A DNA stretch of 64,000 nucleotides, taken from Clytia hemisphaerica (Eukaryota; Cnidaria; Hydrozoa; Leptothecata; Clytiidae). The notes beneath the pieces were generated by a model that did no database searches, had not been told where the DNA came from, and saw only the letters and a list, made by a program, of their open reading frames with translations. The DNA is taken from positions 124,001 to 188,000 of the forward strand of contig CACVBU010000588.1 of the NCBI GenBank assembly GCA_902728285.1, read 5' to 3'. Below are positions 21,945 to 32,825 of the stretch, one piece after another. A program made the position numbers and the translations under genes. The stretch's first letter is position 1; each line of letters starts with the position of its first letter.

Positions 21945-24900
21945 CTTTGCAGTTTTTATTTTTGTTTTCTGTTATTTTTTTTGTGTCTAGTGAAACAAAT
22001 GAGAAAACATTAAAATCCAATGAGAAAGTCAAAGCAGAATATATACACGTAATTTTAGCAAAACAATAGAATGATCAGATGCCTATGAAGAAAACAAATG
22101 CAACAAAATTCTATCACAGTTAAAGAAAAAATTCAAAAAATCCAGTTGCACAAGAAACTAGAAGATAAAACTCTACCATAAAAACATCCTAATGGTCCGG
22201 CCAATTTCCAAATCAAATTGCTTACTACCAAAAAAGTCTGTTTTTTAAGTTCAAATCCATATTTAACCAAATGGAAAGCTCTGTATAATGTGCGAATGAA
22301 ATACGAGTAAACCAAAACAAAAATATATTACATTACATCGGTCAGAGCAATGTTTACATTTTGACGTCACTCATTTCCTTCCAGTATCCGAATGTAGCAG
22401 AAAATATTTTAGGAAAACTTTATAAGATATCTCAAATATGGAATTGATTGAGGTTGTGTACACTTGTATGATAGTTTATTACCGCTGATACAATGGAATA
22501 AATAGAATCCCAAAAATATTTCGAAAAGATTCGACTGAGGGCAAAGATTTTAACTTAAAGCTGTTTCATGCTGGCCCATTCCAAACGAAATGTAAAATAC
22601 CTGAAGATTGTGCCAGCATGAACCATCGTTCTATTATTCTCTCTTTCTCGATATTACTGATATAAAATATCTCTGACAAGGACACCCAAACATTATTAAA
22701 ACACTATAATCAAAGGTTTCAAATAAATCATTTCGAAATCCAACTTGCGGACCGCCTCAAACAGGGATTTCATAATCTCACAAATCTTCTCTAAAACCAT
22801 AATCCAAATCTTTAACATCATCATTAATCCGAAAGTTGCTTTATGACGAAAATCTGACTTTTGAAAGTTGGCCGTAACTTCTCATGTCTAAAGAAATCTC
22901 TTGTTCTGTTTGACACACCGCACGGATATATAAATGCAAGAAAGGTTGTGTTTCTACGTCATTCAATAGCAATTAAAAGGTGCTTTCCTTAATTGACATT
23001 GGAATGAATTATCAAACTTTAACATCTATGAAAGAAATACCACGTTACAATCTTATAGAATTTTTTTTAATATCTAACATGGAAATCAGAGTCAATTACG
23101 AAATACCGATCGATGGAATGATTACCTCTGAAAGAGCACGCAAAATGAGTCATAAGGTTATCAAATATTCGGTTTAATTTCTGGGAGCTTTTCTTTACTA
23201 ACCAGTAAACTTAAGTTTGTGTTGAGTTTGTTTTGAACACCCAAACCAGCGTTAGCTTTCACTGAGATAAGCTGCCCCAAACAATCACTTTTTAAAATGG
23301 AAATCCTCTGCCTGTTTATATTTCACCCGCTCAAAAACAAACACAAATATCTTTCCAACCAGTGACTGAACAAAAATGCTTTTGAAATCAAAAAATTGAA
23401 ATCCTCATTCTCCTACATCTTGATGGAGGTTCATAATGAGAAGGAAAATGAAACGAAATTATATATGTTTACTTGATTACAAATGCTCAAATCTTATAAA
23501 ATTCGATAAGAGAGAGGTCTTGACAGGCTGTCAAAGATTTGGATAAGAGATTCAAAACTAACAGATAAATAGTTCGAGGAATAAAAATACATGTAAGTAT
23601 TGAGCGAGAATATTGTTTGAGAGAGAGGCTACAATGAAATGTCACGATAAACCAAGAAATATTTTTCACTCTCAACAAGAGAGAAACTTTGTAAAGTAAA
23701 CTAATCACAAATCAACATAATCTGAAATAGATCAAACATACCAACATAGCATGTGTGACAAGGGCCTAATTAAAAAGGAAGTTATTTACAATGTAATTAC
23801 CATAACTAGATTCCTGCTAATTCTCTTTTTTCACAACATCGTCCAGGAAGATAACACACCTAAATATACGTTATCGTTATTTCCAATTTCTTTTAAGCAA
23901 AAAGAACTTTAAGTAATCAATCCCCGGACAATTCGAAAAACCAAATCTCTTTAACTGCATTACAAGTAAAACTTAACTGGAAACTCAAATGTAAACAAAG
24001 TAAAGCATGCTCTTCGACATATGACAGATATTCCAAAACACTCAATCAATCTTACAACCTGTGACAACAAACATTACTTGTATGTCCATGTCATGAATAA
24101 ACATTAATGTTTCGCAGACATTTCTTTGTTAGGATTATGTATCTCTTGTGTCTCCCTATCTTCCTTTACACTTTGAACAATAATCAGATTGGTTGACTTT
24201 CAGAGTGTAAAAAAGGTAAATACTTTAGATACACTGATTCATTGTAAAACAGACTTGGCTAAAGAGAAATCTGTAAGATATCTAAAGTAAAGAGACAATA
24301 CAATCTATATACATCAGGTAGAAAATAAATTGTTGAAACAAAAAGCAAGCTTTGTAGGTCTAACGTGTTTACTTAAAATCGTACAAACTTTCATGTTAGT
24401 GAGTAAGAGAAATCCAAAAATTACAGCGCTCTGAATTTGGACTTTAGTTGGAATTTTATTCAAACAATTCACCTCACCCCAAAATTTAATCATTTCAGTC
24501 GATCATTCATTTCGATCAACTAAAATTGTCTTAAGTATACCAACCACTAATTAGCTTTTAAAGCTTTACATATGGTTTTCCAATCAACGAAACTTTTGAC
24601 AGGATGTACTTTTCTGATGTAAAAACATTTCCATTAATTTCGATTTTACAAAACCTTTACCTTATCTGAAAGCTGAGGAAAAAGTTAAAAAGCAAAAAAA
24701 GTTTTTCCAATTTACTATTTTTTATTATCTTTTTCACTTAAACGAAAAAAAAATGTTTTGAAAATATTAAGATAAGATAAGTGATAAAAGTAAGTAAACT
24801 AAAAAATAAATAATTCTTAAAAGTTAGGGAGAAAATACGAAAATAATATGGGAAATGTTCTCAATTTCGACCTCTCTTTATGTACAAGCTTCTTATTTCA

Positions 24901-25501
24901 CTAATTCCTCTTTTCTTGCCAGTGACAGTAACGAAATGATGCATTCAAACTTCAAGGGGATCAGTAAACCTTGGTTTTTCACAATTTTGTCTACAGTTTA
25001 AAAATTCTTTGTTACAAGAACAAAATGAAATTTCAATTTGCAATATCCTCAATAGACAAAAGAAAACGAAAGTCCACATTTCTTTCCATCATAATAAACA
25101 GCGAACGTAAATCCCTCGAATTGAGAAAAACAAGGTTCTCTAGATATCACATTGCTAGCAATTAAAATATTTCAAGTTCTTTCCTACTAATATTTCGTTG
25201 TTAAAACACTAAGAGAAAAAAATTAAATATTGATACAAAAAAAGACCTAGATAGTACAATGAAACATATTCAATATAACCAAGGTTAAATTTGGTTATCA
25301 ATGATGACATCTTCGATAAAATGGAGTAGGTGACAAAATAAGCAAATCCTCAATAAGAAAACTTTGTTTAATACAGAGTCGTATCAACCAGCGGAAGGGG
25401 CAGGACAAAGAGTGGAATGGAAACTCAAGTATATAATTTTTCAATAAATTTGAAAAAATTCTAACAGACTAACAACGGAATGTCAAAATTTTGATGATGA
25501 T
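21945..25501. other. Intergenic: no gene seen
   Basis: Between the SH3BP5 start and the FIBP end. Strongly AT-rich with only short, low-complexity open frames. I see no exon pair, repeat array or RNA gene I can support. The SH3BP5 promoter should lie in the first kilobase. Confidence 0.6.
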
Positions 25502-26617
25502 TTATTTATACATTTGCATCAAACATTTATGCATAACTTCCATATACCTAGAAAAGATTGCATCGTATTGTTTAACAAACTGTCTATAATTATATTCGGT
25601 AGTGTTAGTGTTAAAATCAGACCAAGATTCCAACAACATTGTCAAGAAGAGTTCCATTTCTTTACGAGACCAATCCAACTGTTTCATAAGCTCGATCAGC
25701 TTCTCAACACAATCAATAAAGAAATCACGGAGATCTTTGGAGTGTGTCAAAGAACCACCGAGCTGGAAAAGATTTCTTGATATGGAACGAAAATTGGAAT
25801 CAACACTTTTCTTGAAATGCAGTGTTGTCACTTTCTTCTCTAAGCGTGTTGCCATGTACCCCTTATGGATATCTTGGAATTCACGTTCAGTAATTGTATT
25901 TCGTAAATCTCGAAGATCCTGAACAAAGTTACGGTCAATTTCGTCTGGGTCAGCATTTTTATACTGTGGCGTTCCCTCTCCGCCACTCGTCCAACGCCCC
26001 AAAATATGATCAGCACAAATCATCAGATCATCAAAATTCAAATAATTTAACTTCTTTTTGGTAATTTCAAATCGTTCCAAAAACACAAAAACCAGAGGGT
26101 AATACTTCTCTACAAGAGCTTCAGAAAAATGGAATTGATTCTTCAAAACATTGAGAAGGCTGTCCTCTACATCTTCTAGCGTTTTAAGAATGTTTTTGAC
26201 ATTATCAAACTGTCGCCGGCAGCTATGCAAAGCAACTCCAGTCTTCTCGGAGACATCTTCCATATCTTTACGTAGCTTAGCACTCATTTTCTTTCCAAGG
26301 ATCTCCCTCATAACATCTTTATTGAAAGCATAATAATGCTCCAGGAGGCTTTCTTTCTGTTCTGGAGAAATTGATGACGTAATTGGAGAATTCAGCAAAG
26401 GAGGGGATTGTAAAAAACGTTCCAAATAGTTAAATAAGGTGTATTGTTCAGCAACTTCAAGCTGCAAGAGGTTGAATGGAATATCTGTGACAGATGTTGG
26501 TACAAGACTGGCAAATCTTTTGGATGCTTCTTGTCTGGTGTGTCCATTGGTCCACATTGAAAATAAATCCATATCAATGGTCATCGGATCCGAGAAACAT
26601 ATTGAAAAATCATCCAT
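25502..26617 (-). CDS. FIBP: Acidic FGF intracellular-binding protein (FIBP), single exon
   Basis: A 371-residue protein (human FIBP is about 360) in one uninterrupted frame. Family blocks in order: LERFLQSPP near the N-terminus, HYYAFNKDVMREILGKKMS, DVSEKTGVALHSCRRQFDN, FEITKKKLNYLNFDD, FVQDLRDLRN, LTHSKDLRDFFIDCVEKLIE and a C-terminal RYMEVMHKCLMQMYK. The ATG at 26617 (MDDFSICFS) fits the family start; the frame upstream lacks an ATG. FIBP binds acidic fibroblast growth factor inside cells and has been linked to mitogenic signalling. Vertebrate FIBP is split by many introns, so the intronless form here suggests intron loss or a retrocopy. No poly(A) remnant follows the stop. An AATAAA overlaps the stop region, which may or may not be used. 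Confidence 0.93.
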   Translation of the reverse strand: MDDFSICFSDPMTIDMDLFSMWTNGHTRQEASKRFASLVPTSVTDIPFNLLQLEVAEQYTLFNYLERFLQSPPLLNSPITSSISPEQKESLLEHYYAFNKDVMREILGKKMSAKLRKDMEDVSEKTGVALHSCRRQFDNVKNILKTLEDVEDSLLNVLKNQFHFSEALVEKYYPLVFVFLERFEITKKKLNYLNFDDLMICADHILGRWTSGGEGTPQYKNADPDEIDRNFVQDLRDLRNTITEREFQDIHKGYMATRLEKKVTTLHFKKSVDSNFRSISRNLFQLGGSLTHSKDLRDFFIDCVEKLIELMKQLDWSRKEMELFLTMLLESWSDFNTNTTEYNYRQFVKQYDAIFSRYMEVMHKCLMQMYK

Positions 26618-28364
26618 CTCTTTTATATAATTTTTTTTTTGCAAATTTTTCACCGTCGCTGAAATTTAACATGGGTAAAAAGTCAAAAAAGCAGGATTCA
26701 TTTAAAATAGACCTCGTTTAATAACGCAAATTTAAAATGTAAAATTGACAATGAACCTAGTGTTGAAACCTATCAAAGGTAAAACCTGTTTAAATATCCC
26801 TTTCTTTTAAGAAAGATGAATGATTTGATGATGAGAAACAACAAGAAAACCTGACATTAGACATTTTTACTGTCGGCTACCTAATAAGTGTCTCCTCACT
26901 AATTAATTTTTCGAAAATTTTCCACCTGGGACACTCTTACTCCAACTCCCCCCCCCCACTCATTAATTTTTTGAAAGTTCTCTTCTTCATCAAACCCTCT
27001 TTTTGAATTAAGTTTTTTGATAAATCTTTGGATAAATTTTCGCAGTTGAACTCATCCATCCATATCATGTTTTTCTTTTTACTGCCAAATTATACGTATT
27101 ATTTGGTGCCAGTTAACATTTTGAAAGTAGTTCAAAGTCCCCAATTTCATGTGTTTTTGCCTGAAAATAGACAAAAATTGTGGTGGTCGAATAGCTGTGG
27201 TGAGATTGCATTGAAAATATGCAAAACCTATGCAAAAAGAAAGTATCAATATAAAACTTAAATGCATATTGGCATTATGTTAAATTGTTCACCGGTTCAC
27301 TATTTCGAAGAGGGCTACAGGGCTTTTTGCGCAATGCAATTGGTTCTTTTTGCATGACGACGAGCCTACACTGCCCAGAGTTGCCCATCGTTAGGAAAAT
27401 TCATTGTGACGTCACTTTTTCAAAGGAAAATGAACAATGTGCTGATATGATTTCTCTCATTTTTTATTTCTGCCGTCAGAAATTATAACAATTTTTGATC
27501 TCTTTTCTCTTGTTTTTTTTCCGGGCTGTACTGAAAATATTGCCCTTGGTCAATGCAACAACCTCGCAAGCTCGTCCAGGCAAAATTCCAAGCACTCTGT
27601 TCACTGGCCGTTTTTTGACTTAGAAATTGAGTTTTGGCTTTCGAAAGTAACCAAAATTTTTTATGAAACCCCTCAAGGCCACTTATGAAGGGTTTATTTT
27701 CAAGGATTAAGCATTGCATTTGCGAAAATAGAAAGAAATGTATTGAATTGAATTTATTTTCAATCATCATAGAAAGAATACATTTTGATTTTGCTCACTA
27801 TCTTCATCTTTTTGACAGTTTTGTACACAAAATACAAATTCTCTAAATATTGAGTTTTGAAACTCAACTCAAAATTGAGTATTTTGGCCATATAACGGCC
27901 ACAAAAAAGTGCTTGGAATTTTCACTGTCGTCGTTACTTGACCTCGGGCAATATTTCTCAGTACAGCCCTCACTAACCGGTCATTATTGTATTTGTGTAA
28001 TCTTGTAGAAGAAAGATTAAATTTGCTTCTATTGAAAACTAAAAATTATCATATCCGCTCATCTCTTAGAATAAGCACTTCAAAAAACCATAACATTAGA
28101 CATAAACTCAAGCTGAAAAATCACCAATGAAGGTATAAAAATAATCCATATTCTGCTGATGGTAAATCATTCTCCTGGGAATAGAACGGCCAAATGATCA
28201 AATCAAAATTGATCTGTACCCCCTGATAAACAGCGGCTTTTACTAACGTGTTGGGCTTGACCTTGTAAATGAAAATGGGGTTTTAATATTTTCTTGCATG
28301 GGAAAGAATGTGTGACGTCATAATTACTGCTTTTAGTTTTTGTGTTTTGAAAGTTTGATGTGTG
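26618..28364. other. Intergenic: repeat fragments, no gene
   Basis: AT-rich. 26875-26975 resembles the interior of the 17595-17886 element. Inverted segments around 27525-27610 and 27905-27970 share CTTGGAATTTT/GGGCTGTACTGA words and probably mark a diverged foldback. No coding exon is supported. Confidence 0.5.
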
Positions 28365-28594
28365 TACCGTGAAGTGGAGTAACTTGCATCAGTGGAGGGA
28401 AACTTGCATGGCCATCAGATGACTGACCAATCAAAGCAGCAAAATTTCAAACAAATGAACTACGCAGCTCTGCTCGCATCTCTACTCTATCATCTTTTCA
28501 TTATTTATATTGTATTTTAATGACCAGACAGGTCATTCATTTGAGGGCTATGCATGTTTGCATCCTCTAATGCAAGTTACCCGATCTCACGGTA
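28365..28594. mobile_element. TACCGTGA TIR element, copy 1
   Basis: A 230-bp element, ends TACCGTGAAGTGGAGTAACT and complement of TACCGTGAGATCGGGTAACT, arms about 90 bp. Interior AGCTCTGCTCGCATCTCTACT is near-identical to copy 2 at 30352-30573. TA at both ends is compatible with a TA target duplication. Confidence 0.8.
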
Positions 28595-29797
28595 CTCCGT
28601 CTTCATAGAATTTTTTAATGGCATGAAAACAGAATATGTTATGTCTTTAAAAGAACAAATTTCTGAAAGGCTTTTGTTGTTCTGTAAATATTTCATTTTG
28701 GATTAAAAAATTCCATCATTTATTGTTTCAAAAATGTCTATATTTCTTTATAAGATGCTTTGTTGTAATAAGAAAAACAACAAGTTTTATTTTCATTTTC
28801 ATTTTCATCTTTTTTAAACATCTACAGTAGCACTGAAGATGGTTTTTACCGAAAAGCTTGCTTAAAATAAAACTAAAACTTGTTGTTTTTCTATCACTTT
28901 ATGGAATGGCTGATTTAAACTTAAATGGCTTTGTTGTCTTTTTAATCTTTGTGTAAACTTGCATATGTTTTGCATATTTTCCAACTAAATCCAACCACGG
29001 CTTTTTTGTTCCTGTATTTTTGCAAAAAGAAGTTCTATTGACATTTTTGGATAAAAAATTGAGTCATTTCTTTGAAAAAGGCATGTTTTTACACTGTTTT
29101 CCTAAAAAATGCATAAAATATATGCTATATTTTACTGCTTTGAAGCCTGAAAATCTATTCCCCCACCTAGAGATTTTCCCATTCGCATCTAATTTTGCCC
29201 CCCCCCTTTTGGCATTTTTGCCAAAAAGAATTCCCCATTTTAAAAAGGACATTATGCTTAACTTACTCAGGTGAAGTAACAGAATTTGATTGGCTGTGTT
29301 TTCAATTGTCATTAGAATCTGGAAAATTCAAACTCTCAACCCTAACCATGCTATTATTATATTTCACCATATTATATAAAATAAGAAATCCCAGTGTGGG
29401 ATTTGCAAAGTCAACGCCAAATTGTTATTTGATTAAACTGAGGTGCACGCCAAAAGAAGGTTCGCTTAATGTGCCCGCTGCCCGCCCAAAGGCTGGCAAA
29501 ATTGTAGGGAAGTTTTGGGAGGGCCTTGTAAGCCCCCCCCCCAAATGGGTCCAGGGCTGAGTCCTGGTGGGGGTTGAGGGGGCGAAGCCCCCAAAAGCCC
29601 TGAGATATTTGATCTTCTCATGCCTAAACTTTGCGAAAAGAAATGTATAAAGTTAAATGAATCATGACGATGAGCCATATTTTAGGAATATTTAACAAGT
29701 AACACTTTCTATTTCATTTGTTTCAGTCATTAACTCCAATACTTACAATTTTTCAATTTTTCTCTGATAAGTATATTATGCAAACTTTTCTAGATAC

Positions 29798-30775
29798 TAC
29801 CGTAGAATCGTCCAATATCGACATACGTCTTGTTATTTCGACATAGCTGTAGGCTGGTCTTCGAAATAAAAAATCAAACATGAACAAATACTTACCAAAG
29901 TTACCAATCAATCACTAAACTGTACTCTCCCTATCACATCAAAGATTGTTGATATATGAGAAATGTGAAGTGTTATTACTTGTGTTTGAAAAGAAAACTT
30001 TAACGATGTAGTCATCACTAAAAAACTAATTAGCATGCTTTCAACGAAGATATCCAAATCATAACAACATTTTGCAAGGGAGGGATTTTTTAGTAGACCT
30101 TTTTACTGTGGACCGAAAATAATAAAAATAACCTGGTTTCCTTTTGAATTTAATGTGACCGCCACTGGCCATTACGGTGTGCAGCCTCTTAGCACCTAGA
30201 GCGCGTGTTTGCGATAAATAAGGAAGGGGAAACCAGGCCGACTAAGCGCGCAAATTATTTTTATCATGTGACTTGAAGCATAATAAAGTTGTAAAATTTT
30301 AATGATGGGCACGAGAAAGATTATTAAAGTTTGCATGCGTTTCATGTTTCGTACCGTGAGATTGGGTAACTTGCATCAGTGGAGGCTAACATGCTTAGCC
30401 CTCAAATGAAAGACCTGGCTGGTCATTAAAATACAAAATTAAATCAAAACAAAAATGGTAGAGTAGAGCTGCGAGCGGTGCTGAGTAGTTGTATTTTAAT
30501 GACCAGCCAGGTCTTTCATTTGAGGGCTATGCATGTTAGCCTCCACTGATGCAAGTTACCCAATCTCACGGTATGTTGTGTAAAATTGCTTATATAATTT
30601 GGCTGCTTTTTTAATTGAAAGAATTGCAATGTTTACTGAACTTCTAGTTTGATGGATGAACTTGTTTGATAAGAATGATACCAAGAATTTCATTCAAGGT
30701 TTGTTTTGATTATTTTACAGATCCGGTGTCAAATTTAAAGGAGGGGTGTTGATATTAGACGATTCTTCAACGGTA
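29798..30775. mobile_element. TACCGT element, about 980 bp, with nested insertion
   Basis: Left end TACCGTAGAATCGTCCAATA, right end (as complement) TACCGTTGAAGAATCGTCTA; arms about 26-29 bp with a 3-base length difference. The element contains the complete element at 30352-30573 as a later insertion. No transposase frame is present. Confidence 0.6.
30352..30573. mobile_element. TACCGTGA TIR element, copy 2
   Basis: A 222-bp copy of the 28365-28594 family. Ends TACCGTGAGATTGGGTAACT and complement, with arms so long that most of the element can form a hairpin. Its two halves are closer to each other than the halves of copy 1, so it is likely the younger insertion. Confidence 0.85.
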
Positions 30776-30931
30776 CTTTGAAGAAGGGTTTCAGGGGGTA
30801 CTTGATTCCACAATTCCGCCAGATTTTTCTTCAATTTCCATCAAACCGTCTAAAATGAACCAAAATTCCGCCACCGAAAGTTCCTTTGAAATTCAAGATT
30901 TTTTTCAAAAATTCTGTGAATTTTGAATATC

Positions 30932-31253
30932 AGGACCCTGCCGACGCACCGGACTGTCCGGTGTATTTGTCTGGTGGCAAAAAGTATCCTTTCGCTACAC
31001 CAGACGCAATAAGTCCGGTGAACATTGCATACAGGGAATTTTGGACGCCGGACATATATGAAATAAAAAATTAAGAAACACCGGACACACCGGACTGGTC
31101 ATGTCCGGTGGGAAAAAATATCCTTCTCCGACACCGGACATTCGACTTCCTTAAGTCTGGTGTAGGAATTGTCCGGTGGTAAAAAAATTTTCATTTTACA
31201 CCAGACTTTCGCGTGTCCGGTGTTCGTCAAGTCCAGTGCGTCGTCAGGGTCCT
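30932..31253. mobile_element. hAT-like foldback with internal CACCGGAC repeats and 8-bp TSD
   Basis: Ends AGGACCCTG and CAGGGTCCT, continuing inward as GACGCACCGGACT-type arms of about 24 bp. The 8-bp direct repeat TGAATATC flanks it exactly at 30924-30931 and 31254-31261. The interior is made of about ten copies of CACCGGAC/GTCCGGTG in both orientations. No coding capacity. Confidence 0.88.
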
Positions 31254-31502
31254 TGAATATCTTTTGCCAATTCCCAAATTCTGCAATTTTTTTGCAAAAA
31301 ATTCTGTTTTTTCTGCACTAAAATTGTTTAATTTTCCGTCTCCGACGGAGAACCCAATTTCCGTAATTCCGTCTATCTAAATTTTGGCCAAATTCAGTCT
31401 AAATTTTGGTCAAATTCCGCCAACCATGAAGCTCCATATGCCAATACGTCAAAAGTAATTACTGCCTCACGCTGAATATATTTGGCGTACTGTACACTAA
31501 TT

Positions 31503-32138
31503 CCAGACGTCCACGCTCGATAGGATCAATCATCGGAACGGCTCGATGACGGATCGATATGTGATCAATGGATTACTTAACGATCCGGATAGGAGATCGA
31601 TCCTATCGACCAGACGGTGTCAATCGAACGAATCGAACGCCGAATCAATCGAACGCAATTGAACGCAATCGAATAATTGCAATTCGATTGTCGAACGCAA
31701 TCGAATCGCAATCGAATATTACCCAGGATTTGCTGTTCGATTGTATTCGATTACGTTCGATTGATTCAATTGTATTAAATTTGATTCACTTTGGTACATA
31801 AGCGCTCGGCCGCCCACGCTAAGAAGCTCTAACAGAGTGATCCAATTTAATTTAATCGCAATCAAACTCAACGTACATAATCGTAATCGAACGATATCGA
31901 AGATTAATCCAATGTAATTGACAATCAATCGAACCAATCGAACATAGTCAACAATCTAACCTTACTCGAACGCAATCGAATATTACCCAGGAATCGGCCG
32001 TTCGATTGAGATTCGATTACGTTCGACAATTGAATCGCAATTATTCGATCGCGTTCGATTACGTTCGATTGGTTCGATTGCGATTTTTGTTCGAAGTTGT
32101 TCGATTGACACCGTCAGGTATCGAGCGCGGACGTCTGG
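31503..32138. mobile_element. hAT-like foldback rich in TCGAACGCAAT words, ACTAATT TSD
   Basis: A 636-bp element with ends CCAGACGTCC and GGACGTCTGG, second-tier arms CGCTCGATA and GACGGTGTCAATCGAAC, and a 7-bp direct repeat ACTAATT at 31496-31502 and 32139-32145. The body is dense in TCGAACGCAATCG and its complement. The frames reading through it are repetitive artefacts. Confidence 0.85.
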
Positions 32139-32668
32139 ACTAATTCCAGAGTAGAGCTGCGTTGCGAGCAGAGCACTACAATTTTTGGCTAAACAAAACA
32201 AAACGAACTAATGTATCTGGTCAATTGGAAGGAAAACATTTCAATTATGAATTGTATTTGATACCTTTTTGTCGTCAGAGCTGTACAGTGCAGTGGTGGA
32301 GGGGGAGGAGATGGTCAGTTATCAGTTATGCTTATCATTTTGTGAAAGAACGAAGGAAACTATCCTGCGAAGACAAAATAATCTCACTTTTCGAATATTG
32401 TGGAACGCGTTTGTCCTTTCTAGAAAAACATTCAATCAGTAGGTCGCTTGCTGATACGCGTTAGAAAAGAAAGTTAGAAATAGCTTAAAGATGACGTCAT
32501 ACCATTATGTAATGCTGACATCGGTAAAAAAATAAGGAAATGTAAACAAAATAGATTGCGCCACCACAGAACGACCACTTTTTTATGTACACCACCATTT
32601 ATTTGTGAATGATGAAAGAATGTTGGTACATTTAATGTCAGCAAATAGTTGCACCACTATTTAGACGG

Positions 32669-32680
32669 TATATATTTAAG
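32669..32680 (+). promoter_or_regulatory. TATA box of the RBR ligase gene
   Basis: TATATATTTAAG stands 146 bp upstream of the ATG at 32826, in a stretch without other obvious elements. A start site near 32700 would give a 5' leader of about 125 bases. Predicted from sequence only. Confidence 0.45.
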
Positions 32681-32825
32681 AATGTTTCTCGCTGAACAAC
32701 AGGCATACAACACAAGAATCAAGGGAGGGATCAACGAAGTAGAGAAATACTCTACACAATCCAACCGAGGAAAACTTACTTTTTATTTATATGCAATATT
32801 TTGGCATACCAAACAACGTTGAATC

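Noticed and set aside
22980-23177. 65-aa plus-strand frame in the SH3BP5-FIBP gap
   Set aside because: Composition fits AT-rich background, no splice sites or homology recognised.
31568-32201. Several frames rich in Asn, Ile, Arg and Ser
   Set aside because: Translations of the TCGAACGCAAT-word foldback at 31503-32138.
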